From Actinoallomurus soli (GTDB taxonomy: Bacteria > Actinomycetota > Actinomycetes > Streptosporangiales > Streptosporangiaceae): 64,000 bases of DNA. Position numbers and translations under genes: made by a program. The stretch is taken from positions 248,001-312,000 of the forward strand of contig NZ_JAMXMV010000006.1 of NCBI RefSeq assembly GCF_024055715.1, in the 5' to 3' direction. This document shows positions 16,018 through 24,500 of the stretch, in pieces (positions within the stretch are counted from its first letter, which is position 1; each line of letters opens with the position of its first letter). The notes under the pieces were generated by a model. It saw nothing but the letters and a program-made list of their open reading frames with translations, made no database searches and was not told the origin of the DNA.

Positions 16018-16056
16018 TGTGGATAACCCCCAGCGCGGTCCACAGGCTGTGGATAA
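16018..16056 (-). promoter_or_regulatory. Pair of consensus DnaA boxes 30 bp apart
   Basis: TGTGGATAA at 16018-16026 and 16048-16056; the minus strand reads TTATCCACA, the strict DnaA-box consensus, in both. They lie just downstream of the crgA stop. The 30-bp spacing puts both on nearly the same helical face. Binding is inferred. Confidence 0.55.
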
Positions 16057-16069
16057 CCGTGTGGGGAAG

Positions 16070-16327
16070 TCAACGCCAGCGCGTCGACAGCACCACGCCG
16101 ATCACGATCACGCCGAAACCGATGAGGAGGTTCCAGTTGCTCAGCGTGGTGATCAGCGGCACCGTGGCGCCGACGCTCGCCGTGATGTAGTAGACGGCGA
16201 TCCAGGCCAGGCCGACCAGCCAGCAGCCCACCATCGTCGGCACCAGCCACCGCGGGCTGACCGAGACCTTCTGCGAGCGCTGCGGCGGAGTGTAGACGGC
16301 CTTCTTGCGTACCTTCGACTTGGGCAC
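16070..16327 (-). CDS. crgA: Cell division protein CrgA
   Basis: 85 residues from a GTG preceded by GAGGAGA. The basic N-terminus PKSKVRKKAVYTPP and two transmembrane segments (VPTMVGCWLVGLAWIAVYYI and NLLIGFGVIVIGVVL) around residues 29-50 and 62-80 are diagnostic. CrgA is a membrane-bound divisome organiser that in Mycobacterium contacts FtsZ, FtsQ, FtsI and PBPs, and in Streptomyces delays septation. The place beside the DUF881 and sortase genes and the pknAB operon is the conserved one. Confidence 0.95.
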   Translation of the reverse strand: MPKSKVRKKAVYTPPQRSQKVSVSPRWLVPTMVGCWLVGLAWIAVYYITASVGATVPLITTLSNWNLLIGFGVIVIGVVLSTRWR

Positions 16328-16446
16328 GGGGTCTCTCCTCGGGCGGAACGCGGCCGCACGCCGGGTCCGCGCATGGGTCAATTTGTCAGTTAGCGTAGTC
16401 GCTGGTGAGCAGCGTACGACCTTATTGGGGGCGGTGGGGTGTCGCG

Positions 16447-17226
16447 ATGCGGGCAAAACCCGGCAATGGCGGGATGAGCGGCGCCCGCCGGCCGTGGCGG
16501 TACGCGATCCCGGCTCTCACGATCTTCGCCGGCACCCTGTTCGCCGCCAGCGCGAGCACCGCTCACGGTACGGACCTGCGCGGCGGCGGCCGTACGAAGG
16601 TCACCGAGCTCATCGCCCAGGAACAGCGGCAGTACCAGGGCTCGCAGGCGGACTACCGCCACCTGCGGCGGCAGGTCGAGGGTCTCGTACGGGCGGCCGC
16701 GCAGCGCGACGCACGCGTCAAGGCCGCGCAGGAGGCCGCCGACCGCCTCGCGACCCGTGCGGGGCTCGCCCAGCTGACCGGACGTGGCCTGCGCGTCACC
16801 CTCGACGACGCGCCCACCGGGCGGCGGATCCCCGGCGACCCCGGCCCGGACGACCTCGTCGTTCACCAGCAGGACGTCCAGGCCGTCGTCAACGCACTGT
16901 GGACCGGCGGTGCAACGGGCGTGCAAATCATGGACCAACGCTTGATCTCCACCAGCGCCGTACGTTGTGTCGGCAATACGCTCATCCTCCAGGGCGTCGT
17001 CTACTCGCCGCCGTTCCGGATCACCGCGACCGGAGATCCGGGCCGGCTGCGAGCGGCGCTGGACGCCTCGCCGGACATTCAGGTCTACCGGCAGTACGTC
17101 GCCGAATACGGACTCGGGTACACCGTGAGAACCCTCAAGAAGACGACCTTGCCCGCCTACACGGGCAACGTGCAGCCCAAGTACGCCACCGCGCTGGAGC
17201 CCGACGGTGCGAACACTCATCCGTAG
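16447..17226 (+). CDS. DUF881 family protein
   Basis: 259 residues. One membrane anchor near residues 18-38 (RYAIPALTIFAGTLFAASAS), a helical stretch with QEQRQYQGSQADYRHLRRQV, then the DUF881 core: RGLRVTLDDAP, DDLVVHQQDVQAVVNALWTG, IMDQRLISTSAVRCVGNTLI and a C-terminal YGLGYTVRTLKK. The family is found beside crgA in mycobacteria and streptomycetes; the domain is extracytoplasmic, resembles division-associated proteins, and has no proven reaction. The last 20 bases overlap the sortase gene. Confidence 0.9.
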   Translation: MRAKPGNGGMSGARRPWRYAIPALTIFAGTLFAASASTAHGTDLRGGGRTKVTELIAQEQRQYQGSQADYRHLRRQVEGLVRAAAQRDARVKAAQEAADRLATRAGLAQLTGRGLRVTLDDAPTGRRIPGDPGPDDLVVHQQDVQAVVNALWTGGATGVQIMDQRLISTSAVRCVGNTLILQGVVYSPPFRITATGDPGRLRAALDASPDIQVYRQYVAEYGLGYTVRTLKKTTLPAYTGNVQPKYATALEPDGANTHP

Positions 17227-17860
17227 CCTCGGCGAGCTGTGCATCACCGCCGGAGTCGTCCTGCTGCTGTTCGTCGCGTACGAGCTGTGGGGCACGGGCG
17301 CGTACACCCAGGCCGAGCAGCACAAGCTCAGTGGCGAGCTCACCCACGACTGGGCCGCCCCACCGCCGCGGAAGGCCACGGGTGCCGTGACCACCGAGCG
17401 CGTCCGGCTCGGCCACGGCCTCGCGCTGATCCGGATCCCCCGGCTGGGCAAGGGGTTCCACTACGTGATCATCGAGGGCGTGTCCGTCGCGGACCTGCGC
17501 AAGGGACCCGGCCACTACCCCGGCACCGCGATGCCGGGCGAGATCGGCAACTTCGTCGTCTCCGGGCACCGGACGACGTACCTGGCGCCGTTCAACCGCC
17601 TCAACGAACTGCACGCCGGCGACAAGATCCTCATCGACACCCGGACCCGGCAGTACACCTACAAGGTCACCGGCAAGAAGGTCGTGTCGCCCACCGACGT
17701 CAGCGTCGTGGCCCCGGTGCCGGAACACCCGACCAAGGACCCCACCGATCGGCTGATCACGCTCACCACCTGCCATCCGAAGTACTCCGCCGCCGAGCGG
17801 CTCATCGTGTTCGGGCGGATGGTCGGCTCGATCCCCCGGGTGAACGGAGCGACCTCCTGA
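17207..17860 (+). CDS. srtE: Class E sortase
   Basis: 217 residues; the GTG start lies inside the DUF881 gene. The N-terminal helix LCITAGVVLLLFVAYELW anchors it; the sortase barrel shows IRIPRLGKGFHYVIIEGVS, catalytic His in VVSGHRTTY, catalytic Cys in LITLTTCHPKYSAAERLIVF and the following Arg. Class E enzymes process LAxTG-type signals and attach proteins to the peptidoglycan of high-GC Gram-positives. Its stop overlaps the start of the next small gene (TGATG). Confidence 0.93.
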   Translation: MRTLIRSLGELCITAGVVLLLFVAYELWGTGAYTQAEQHKLSGELTHDWAAPPPRKATGAVTTERVRLGHGLALIRIPRLGKGFHYVIIEGVSVADLRKGPGHYPGTAMPGEIGNFVVSGHRTTYLAPFNRLNELHAGDKILIDTRTRQYTYKVTGKKVVSPTDVSVVAPVPEHPTKDPTDRLITLTTCHPKYSAAERLIVFGRMVGSIPRVNGATS

Positions 17861-18066
17861 TGTACTCCTGGCTGTGGCGGCACCTGCCCGGTGACACGGT
17901 GACGCGCGTCTACATCGCCGTCGTGGGCCTGCTCGTGGTCGGCGTCCTGCTCTGGTACGTCGTCTTCCCCTGGTTCGAGCCCCAGGTGCAGTTCGATCAC
18001 GGAACGGTGGACGACGGCGGCACGTCGGCTACGGCACCCCCCACCCCGGCCGCAAAACATCGGTAA
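17860..18066 (+). CDS. Small single-pass membrane protein
   Basis: 68 residues, translationally coupled to the sortase gene (TGATG). One transmembrane segment (VYIAVVGLLVVGVLLWYVVF, about 17-36), a short acidic stretch (PQVQFDHGTVDDGG) and a low-complexity Thr/Pro/Ala tail. It has no known domain. Coupling suggests a role with the sortase. Two strong hairpins follow it. Confidence 0.75.
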   Translation: MYSWLWRHLPGDTVTRVYIAVVGLLVVGVLLWYVVFPWFEPQVQFDHGTVDDGGTSATAPPTPAAKHR

Positions 18067-18121
18067 AAAGTTTCTGGGCGAAGCGTGTAACGCCCTGGGG
18101 GGTCAATACGGATCAACGAGT

Positions 18122-18160
18122 GAGGGCTTCCGCCGTTGCCCCCGAGCGGCGGAAGCCCTC
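18122..18160. terminator. Perfect 14-bp stem hairpin
   Basis: GAGGGCTTCCGCCG (18122-18135) and its exact complement (18147-18160) with an 11-base loop. It follows the sortase/small-protein genes. Confidence 0.8.
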
Positions 18161-18252
18161 CCTCATGTCCGCACCCCCTCCGGTGCGCCACGCCCCCCGG
18201 CCCGGTTCCCGCGAAGAGCGCCCCCGCGTAGGACGAGGCCTCCCACGAACGA

Positions 18253-18290
18253 CGAGGCCTCCTCGCCCGGGGAAGGGCGAGGAGGCCTCG
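18253..18290. terminator. Perfect 16-bp stem hairpin at the pknB end
   Basis: CGAGGCCTCCTCGCCC (18253-18268), loop GGGGAA, exact complement (18275-18290), ending 11 bases from the pknB stop. Symmetric, so it can close the convergent transcripts from both sides. Confidence 0.88.
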
Positions 18291-18301
18291 GTCGGTTCGC
18301 G

Positions 18302-20089
18302 TCAGAAGCCCGGCCAGCCACCTTTACCGGGCTGCGACGGACTCGTGCTCGGCTGGTCGGGTGGCGGCTGCTGCGTCTGCTGCCTGGTGACCATCAGGGT
18401 CACCGTGCTCCCGCGGTTCGCCGTCTCGCCCTGACCGGGGTTCTGGTCGACGACCGTGCCGGGCGCCTCGCCGTTCTGGGCGTCGACGTAGGTCACCCGG
18501 ACGCCGAAGCCGTTGCTGCGCAGGTCGGCCTTTGCGTCGGAGACCTGCTTGCCGACCTCCGAGGGCACCGTCGTCTTGCCCGGGCCGTCGGAGATGGTCA
18601 GGTTGATCTCGGTGCCCTCCGCCACCTTCGAGCCGGAGTCCGGATCGGAGTTGATCACGTATCCCTTGGGCACGGACGAGCTGTTCTGCTTGTCCGTGTT
18701 GCCGACCTTGAGGTTGGCGTTCTCGATGGCGTTCTTGGCGTCGTCCTCGCTCAGCCCCCGGACCCTGGGCACCGTGACCTTCGGCTTTCCGGTCGAGACG
18801 ACCAGGGTGACCTCGGTGGTGGCCACCTGTGCCTTGTCGATCTTGGTGTTCTCGGTCGGGGAGACGCTGATGACCTTGCCGCTGTCGACGCTGTCACTCG
18901 ACTTCTTCTTCGTCGTGATCTTTGTGAAGCCGAGATCCGTCAGCTGCTGTTTCGCGGAGTCCTGGTCGTTGCCGACGATGCCGGTCGGGATCGCGACGGT
19001 GTTGGGGTCCTTCGAGGCCCCGCCGCCCTTGAACATGAAGAACAGCGCCGTCACCGCGCCCACGGCGAGCAGCGCGACCACGACGCCCAGTGCGATCTTC
19101 TTTCCGCGGCCCTCGGGCTCCTCCGGCTCGGCGTAGTGCACCGGCGGCAGGTCGTAGCCCATCGTCGCGGGCCGGGTCCCCTGAGTCGGCGGCCCGCCCT
19201 GCATGACCTGCGTGCCGCCGTTCATCGCCATGGTCGGGGCGGCGACCGGCATGCCCTGCAGCGCGCGCTGGATGTCGGCGCGCATCTCCGCGGCGCTCTG
19301 GTACCGGTAGTTGGGGTCCTTCGTCAGCGCCTTCAGGACGATCGCGTCGGCCCAGCGCGGGATCGACGGATCGATCTGCGACGGCGCCGGCGGCTCCTCC
19401 CGCACGTGCTGGTAGGCGATGGCCACCGGAGAGTCGCCCTGGAACGGCGGACGGCCGGTGAGCAGCTCGAACAGCACGCAGCCGGTGGAGTACAGGTCGC
19501 TGCGGGCGTCGACCCGCTCGCCCCGCGCCTGCTCCGGCGAGAGGTACTGCGCGGTGCCGATAACCTGGGCGGTCGCGGTCATCGTGGCGGCGGAGTCGGC
19601 CAGCGCACGGGCGATGCCGAAGTCCATCACCTTGACCTCGCCGCCGGTGGTCAGCATCACGTTCGCGGGCTTGATGTCCCGGTGCACGATCCCGCCGCGG
19701 TGGCTGTAGTCCAGCGCGCGCAGGATTCCGTCGGTCATCTCCATCGCCCGCTCGGGCGACAGCCTGTGCTCGTCGCGCAGGACGTCGCGGAGCGTGCGCC
19801 CCTCGACGTACTCCATGACGATGTAGGGGATCGGGCTGCCGTCGATGAGGTCCTCGCCGGTGTCGTACACCGCGATCACCGACGGGTGGTTCAGCGAGGC
19901 GGCGGATTGCGCCTCCCGGCGGAACCGCGCCTGGAACGTCGGGTCACGGGCCAGGTCGGCCCGCAGCGTCTTGATCGCGACTATTCGATCAAGCCTGAGA
20001 TCCCGAGCTCGGTAGACCTCGGCCATGCCACCACGCCCGATGACACCATCGAGCTCATAGCGACCACCGAGTAGCCGAGGCTGAGTCAT
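18302..20089 (-). CDS. pknB: PASTA-domain Ser/Thr protein kinase PknB
   Basis: 595 residues from ATG (MTQPRLLGGRYELDG); a GTG three codons upstream sits too close to the GAGGG site. Kinase domain about 10-270: VIGRGGMAEVYRARDL, catalytic VHRDIKPANV, MDFGIARA and the activation loop TMTATAQVIGTAQYLSPEQ with the threonines autophosphorylated in PknB. A membrane span (KIALGVVVALLAVGAVTALF, about 330-350) is followed by three PASTA repeats that bind muropeptides, and a Gln/Pro-rich end. Mycobacterial PknB has four PASTA units. It regulates cell-wall synthesis and division; last gene of the kinase operon. Confidence 0.96.
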   Translation of the reverse strand: MTQPRLLGGRYELDGVIGRGGMAEVYRARDLRLDRIVAIKTLRADLARDPTFQARFRREAQSAASLNHPSVIAVYDTGEDLIDGSPIPYIVMEYVEGRTLRDVLRDEHRLSPERAMEMTDGILRALDYSHRGGIVHRDIKPANVMLTTGGEVKVMDFGIARALADSAATMTATAQVIGTAQYLSPEQARGERVDARSDLYSTGCVLFELLTGRPPFQGDSPVAIAYQHVREEPPAPSQIDPSIPRWADAIVLKALTKDPNYRYQSAAEMRADIQRALQGMPVAAPTMAMNGGTQVMQGGPPTQGTRPATMGYDLPPVHYAEPEEPEGRGKKIALGVVVALLAVGAVTALFFMFKGGGASKDPNTVAIPTGIVGNDQDSAKQQLTDLGFTKITTKKKSSDSVDSGKVISVSPTENTKIDKAQVATTEVTLVVSTGKPKVTVPRVRGLSEDDAKNAIENANLKVGNTDKQNSSSVPKGYVINSDPDSGSKVAEGTEINLTISDGPGKTTVPSEVGKQVSDAKADLRSNGFGVRVTYVDAQNGEAPGTVVDQNPGQGETANRGSTVTLMVTRQQTQQPPPDQPSTSPSQPGKGGWPGF

Positions 20090-20131
20090 GTCTCGCACTT
20101 TCCCTCGTCGTCTACACCGTGCTCTCCGAAC

Positions 20132-21553
20132 CTACTCGCCTGAAGGGGGGCTCTCAGGCGGTGACTGTTCCGGAGAGGTCGGCGGTGAGTCCACCGCCGG
20201 TGTGGTAGGCGTCGTTGTCGGGGTACTCCTCGTCTTGGTCGGTTTCGTGGTCGGCGTCGAGCTCGTCACCGAACTCGGCGTCGGGCTGGGACTGGTCCGT
20301 TCGAAGGTCGAACCCGAGGGTACGGGCCGATTGCTCGGCACGCCAAGACGAGGCCGCTTGACGTGCTTCGTCGGGGCGGTGCCGCCGGCGGGCTGAACCC
20401 GGTTGCCGTCCACGAGCTTAGTGTGGCCGGGGCCCTTCCACAGCGCTGTGACGGTGAACACGCCAGCACCGAGAACGACGACGAGAGCGGCGCCCACGAG
20501 CACGTACCGGCTGACCCGCTGCCGACGGCGGCGTGCGGCGGCCCTGGGCGACAGACCGTCCCCGGACCCGTCCGCGCCCTCGGCGACGACACCGCCCAGG
20601 GCGATGCCGGCCGCGGCGAAACCGACGGTCGCGTCGCCGGCCCGCGAGGACTCCGGCAGGTCGTCCCCGGCGGCGAGCGGGGCCTCGACCGTCCATCCGT
20701 ACGCGAGCGCGGTCTCCTCGGCGACGGCGGCGTCGCCGACGCCCAGCGAGTGGCGGATGGCGTACGCGCCCTCGGCGATCTCCGCTGCCGACCGCGGACG
20801 GTCGTCCGGGTGCTTGGCCAGCATGGTCGAGACGAGCCCTCGGACGGCCGGGGACACCGACGACGGCAGCGGCGGCGGATCCTCCCGTACGTGCTTGAGG
20901 GCGAGGGCGACCGGGGTGTCGGCGATGAACGGCGGCCCCCCGGCCAGGCATTCGTACGCGACGACGCCCAGGGAGTACAGGTCCGCGGCCGGGGTGACCT
21001 TCTTGCCGGTCGCCTGCTCCGGCGAGACGTACTGTGCGGTGCCCATGACCATCCCGGTCTGCGTCATGGAACTGTCGCCGCTGCGCGCGATGCCGAAATC
21101 GGTGATCTTGACGGTGCCGTCACCGGTCACCATCAGGTTGCCGGGCTTGATGTCCCGGTGGATGATGCCCGCCGAGTGGGCGACGTGCAGCGCCCGTGCG
21201 GCCTGCCCGACGAGGTCCAGCGTCGCGTCGACCGACAGCCGCCCGTCGCGGGCGAGGATCTGCGACAGCGTCTCGCCCGACACCAGCTCCATGACGAGGT
21301 AGGCGAGGTCGTCCTGCTCGCCGTAGTCGAAGACCTGGGCGATGCCGCTGTGCTGCAGCGCCGCGGCGAACCGCGCCTCGGCGCGGAACCGCCCACGGAA
21401 CGTCTCGTCGCCGAGGTACTGCTGTTTGAGCAGCTTGACCGCCACCGGACGGCCCAGGAGCCGGTCGGTGGCCTTCCAGACCTCGCCCATCCCACCGATG
21501 GCAAGACGTTCGTCGAGCACATACCGGTTGTTCAGGACGTCTGGCGTGGTCAT
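20132..21553 (-). CDS. pknA: Ser/Thr protein kinase PknA-like
   Basis: 473 residues. Kinase domain at about 8-265: LAIGGMGEVWKATDRLLGRP, IIHRDIKPGNLM, ITDFGIAR and the activation loop SSMTQTGMVMGTAQYVSPEQ. An acidic/Ala-rich linker, one membrane span (VSRYVLVGAALVVVLGAGVF, about 350-370) and a long extracytoplasmic Ser/Thr/Pro tail without PASTA repeats follow. The start lies 2 bp after the pbpA stop. Together with PknB it phosphorylates division and wall enzymes. Confidence 0.95.
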   Translation of the reverse strand: MTTPDVLNNRYVLDERLAIGGMGEVWKATDRLLGRPVAVKLLKQQYLGDETFRGRFRAEARFAAALQHSGIAQVFDYGEQDDLAYLVMELVSGETLSQILARDGRLSVDATLDLVGQAARALHVAHSAGIIHRDIKPGNLMVTGDGTVKITDFGIARSGDSSMTQTGMVMGTAQYVSPEQATGKKVTPAADLYSLGVVAYECLAGGPPFIADTPVALALKHVREDPPPLPSSVSPAVRGLVSTMLAKHPDDRPRSAAEIAEGAYAIRHSLGVGDAAVAEETALAYGWTVEAPLAAGDDLPESSRAGDATVGFAAAGIALGGVVAEGADGSGDGLSPRAAARRRRQRVSRYVLVGAALVVVLGAGVFTVTALWKGPGHTKLVDGNRVQPAGGTAPTKHVKRPRLGVPSNRPVPSGSTFERTSPSPTPSSVTSSTPTTKPTKTRSTPTTTPTTPAVDSPPTSPEQSPPESPPSGE

Positions 21554-21555
21554 GG

Positions 21556-23004
21556 TCAGTGCACCGCCTGAACGATGCGCCAGGCGATCGGGGCCGAGAA
21601 CTTCGCACCGCTCGAACCCGCCGGGCCCTCGGTGACGACCGCGAAGGCGACCTTGGGGTTGTCCCTCGGGGCGAAGCCGACGAACCAGTCCTCGTTGATC
21701 CCGCCGATGCCGGTCTCGGCGGTGCCGGTCTTGCCGGCGATGTCCCGCCCGGCGAGGACGGCCGACGCCGTACCGTGGTCGACGACCGCGCGCATCATCT
21801 CCTGGATCTGGCCGGCCGTGTCGGCGCTGATCGGCTGCCCGATCTGCTTCGGCTCGGCGGTCACCAGCTCGGACTGGTCCTGGGCGACGACCCGCTTGAC
21901 GAGGTACGGCTTCATCATCTTGCCGCCGTTGGCGACGGTCTGCGCGACCATCGCCATCTGGAGCGGCGAGGCGGTCACGACCTCCTGGCCGATGCCGCTG
22001 CGGGCCAGGGAGTCACCGCCGAGCGGCTTGGTCGGGTAGACGCTGGTGGCGCTGGACACGCCGTTCTCGATCTCGGTCGGCTTGTTGAAGCCGAACTTGG
22101 CCGCCATGTTCTCGAGCGTCTGCTGCTTCAGCGTCAGCGCGAGGCGGCCGAACGTCGAGTTGCAGGACGCCGCGAACGAGTCGATCAGGGGCGGGGAGCC
22201 GTTGCACTTGGCCTCGTCGCCGTCGGAGTTGTGCAGCTCCTGGCCCGACTCGGGGAGCAGGAGGCGGTTCGCGTCGGTCGGGGTGTCCTTGTTGTACTGC
22301 CCGCTCTCGATGGCCGCCGCCGAGTCGATGATCTTGAAGGACGAGCCCGGCGCGAACGTCTCCCGCGTCGCGTAGTTCAGCATCGGGGCCGGCTTCTGCT
22401 TGTTCAGCGACTCGAAGACCTTGTTCGCCTTCTCCCCGTCGTGCACGGCGACGTCGTTCGTGTCGTACGACGGGAAGGAGGCCATCGCGAGGATGGCGCC
22501 CGTCTTGACGTCGATGGCGACCGCGCCGCCGCGCCGGATCGTCTGGTTCTTGATGCCGCTGTAGGCCGCCTGCTGGGCGTCCGGGTCGATCGTCGTCTGC
22601 ACGGTGGCGCCGGCGGCCTTCTTGCCGACCAGCATGTCGAACCAGTTGTGCAGGGCCAGCCGCTTGTCGGTGCCGTCGAGCAGGCCGTTCTCGGCCGACT
22701 CGAGGCCCGTGCGGCTGAACACGCTGACGTACCCGGTGATCGGCGAGTAGAGCGTGCCCTGGTTGTAGTGCCGCTGGTACTCCTTGCCGTCCTTGCCGCC
22801 GATCTTCTCGGAGTAGGCCAGCGTGACCTTCCCGGCCATGATCGGGCCGCGGTTGTGCTCCCACTGCTGCGCGAACTGTCGGGAGTTCAGAGGGTCGGTC
22901 TGCAGCTTGTCCGCCTGCGACCCCTGAATGTAGTTCACGTTGATGATCAGGATGACCAGCAGGAGCATGCCGGCCACCGCGACCTTGCGGAGCGGCTTGT
23001 TCAC
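21556..23004 (-). CDS. pbpA: Penicillin-binding protein A (class B transpeptidase)
   Basis: 482 residues. N-terminal membrane anchor VAVAGMLLLVILIINVNYI, then a dimerisation domain and the transpeptidase domain with the SxxK motif in APGSSFKIIDSAA, SxN in SFAASCNSTFG and KTG in AGKTGTAETG. It crosslinks peptidoglycan at the septum outside the membrane. The GTG start overlaps the rodA stop (GTGA), so the SEDS polymerase and its transpeptidase partner are translated together. Confidence 0.96.
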   Translation of the reverse strand: MNKPLRKVAVAGMLLLVILIINVNYIQGSQADKLQTDPLNSRQFAQQWEHNRGPIMAGKVTLAYSEKIGGKDGKEYQRHYNQGTLYSPITGYVSVFSRTGLESAENGLLDGTDKRLALHNWFDMLVGKKAAGATVQTTIDPDAQQAAYSGIKNQTIRRGGAVAIDVKTGAILAMASFPSYDTNDVAVHDGEKANKVFESLNKQKPAPMLNYATRETFAPGSSFKIIDSAAAIESGQYNKDTPTDANRLLLPESGQELHNSDGDEAKCNGSPPLIDSFAASCNSTFGRLALTLKQQTLENMAAKFGFNKPTEIENGVSSATSVYPTKPLGGDSLARSGIGQEVVTASPLQMAMVAQTVANGGKMMKPYLVKRVVAQDQSELVTAEPKQIGQPISADTAGQIQEMMRAVVDHGTASAVLAGRDIAGKTGTAETGIGGINEDWFVGFAPRDNPKVAFAVVTEGPAGSSGAKFSAPIAWRIVQAVH

Positions 23005-24500
23005 TGGGTCCTCACCACCTGGGTCATTCCCTCGTCCTGGATCGGCTGTGGCGCGGGTCGCCGCGCGGTGTCACTGATGCGGATCAGAAGGGCGATCAAG
23101 ATCCAGTTGGCGAGCAGCGACGATCCGCCCTGGGCGAGGAACGGCGTCGTCAGACCGGTCAGCGGGATGAGCCGCGTCACCCCGCCGACGATGACGAAGA
23201 CCTGCAGCGCGAAGACGAACGACACACCGCCGGCGAACAGCTTGGCGAAGTTGTCCTTCGTGGCCAGCGCCGCCTTCATGCCCCGCTGCACGATCAGCGC
23301 GTACACGATGAGGATCACCATCGCGCCGGTCAGCCCGAGCTCCTCACCGAACGAGGTGAAGATGAAGTCGCTGAAGGAGTACGGCGTGCGCCACGGCTCG
23401 CCCTGCCCCAGGCCGGTGCCGAGCACCCCGCCCTGCCCGAGCGAGAACAGGCCGCGCATCAACTGGCCGCTGTCGGCGATGTACGTGCCGCCCTTCGCGT
23501 GGCATGCCGCCACGGTCTGGATCTGATTGATGATCTTGTTGCCGACCTGGCAGCCGCCGTCGAAGTACGACTTGGGGTCCAGCCAGATGTTGATCCGCTG
23601 CTGCACGTGCGGGATGAACGGCGTGAGCGCGCTGGCGAACGCCAGCAGCAGCCCGCCGATCGCCACCCACATGAACCGCTCGGTCGCGATGTACAACATG
23701 CTCACGAACAGCCCGAAGAACAGGATCGCCGTACCGAAGTCGTTCTCCAGCGCGAGGACGCCCAGGGTCAGCACCCAGATCACCAGGATCGGGCCCAGGT
23801 CCCGCGCCCGCGGGAGGTTCAGCGGCCCGATCTTCTTGCCGACGATCGACAGCGCCTGCCGCTTGTTGACGAGATAACCGGCGAAGAAGGCGACCAGCGC
23901 CAGCTTGGAGAACTCGCTCGGCTGGATGGAGAACGGACCGAGCCGGATCCAGATCTTGGCGCCGAGGCTGCCACTGATCGACGAGGGCAGGAAACCCGGC
24001 AGCGCCAGGAAGAACAGCCCGACCGCGCCGATCGTGTACATGTACCGCTGCAGGACCTTGATCTCCCGCAGCAGCACGATCACCGCCGCGAACGCCGCGA
24101 TGCTGAGCGCCGTCCACATCAGCTGGTTCGGCGCGGAGGCCCAGAGGCCTGTGGGGTTCTTGCCCTGCGCGCGGGCCAGCTGGACGTCGCGGCTCGTCCC
24201 CAGGTCGAGCCGGTAGATCATGGCCAGCCCGATGCCGTTGAGGAAGACGGCCAGCGGCAGCAGCAGCGGGTCGGCGTACGGGGCGAAACGCGCGACGACG
24301 ACGTACGAGATCGCGACCAGCACGCCCAGCCCGGCCCCGTAGCCGTACATCCCGGTGGGCAGGCTCCCGTCTCGCGCCAGGCCCACCTGTGCGAAACCCG
24401 CGATGGTGATCACCATCGCGAAGATCAGCATGGCGAGCTGAGCGCTCCGCCGGGGGCGGGTCGCGATCTGAACCTCGGGTTCGGCGGCTGCGGAAGTCAT
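23001..24500 (-). CDS. rodA: SEDS-family peptidoglycan polymerase RodA/FtsW
   Basis: 499 residues, starting at ATG in a TGATG overlap with pstP; the open frame upstream is pstP read in another frame. Twelve-odd membrane helices; SEDS signatures: WIRLGPFSIQPSEFSKLALV, LALENDFGTAILFFGLFVSM, SLGQGGVLGTGLGQGEPWRT and IPLTGLTTPFLAQGGSSLLA. It polymerises lipid II into glycan strands; PbpA encoded next is its partner. Confidence 0.96.
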   Translation of the reverse strand: MTSAAAEPEVQIATRPRRSAQLAMLIFAMVITIAGFAQVGLARDGSLPTGMYGYGAGLGVLVAISYVVVARFAPYADPLLLPLAVFLNGIGLAMIYRLDLGTSRDVQLARAQGKNPTGLWASAPNQLMWTALSIAAFAAVIVLLREIKVLQRYMYTIGAVGLFFLALPGFLPSSISGSLGAKIWIRLGPFSIQPSEFSKLALVAFFAGYLVNKRQALSIVGKKIGPLNLPRARDLGPILVIWVLTLGVLALENDFGTAILFFGLFVSMLYIATERFMWVAIGGLLLAFASALTPFIPHVQQRINIWLDPKSYFDGGCQVGNKIINQIQTVAACHAKGGTYIADSGQLMRGLFSLGQGGVLGTGLGQGEPWRTPYSFSDFIFTSFGEELGLTGAMVILIVYALIVQRGMKAALATKDNFAKLFAGGVSFVFALQVFVIVGGVTRLIPLTGLTTPFLAQGGSSLLANWILIALLIRISDTARRPAPQPIQDEGMTQVVRTQ

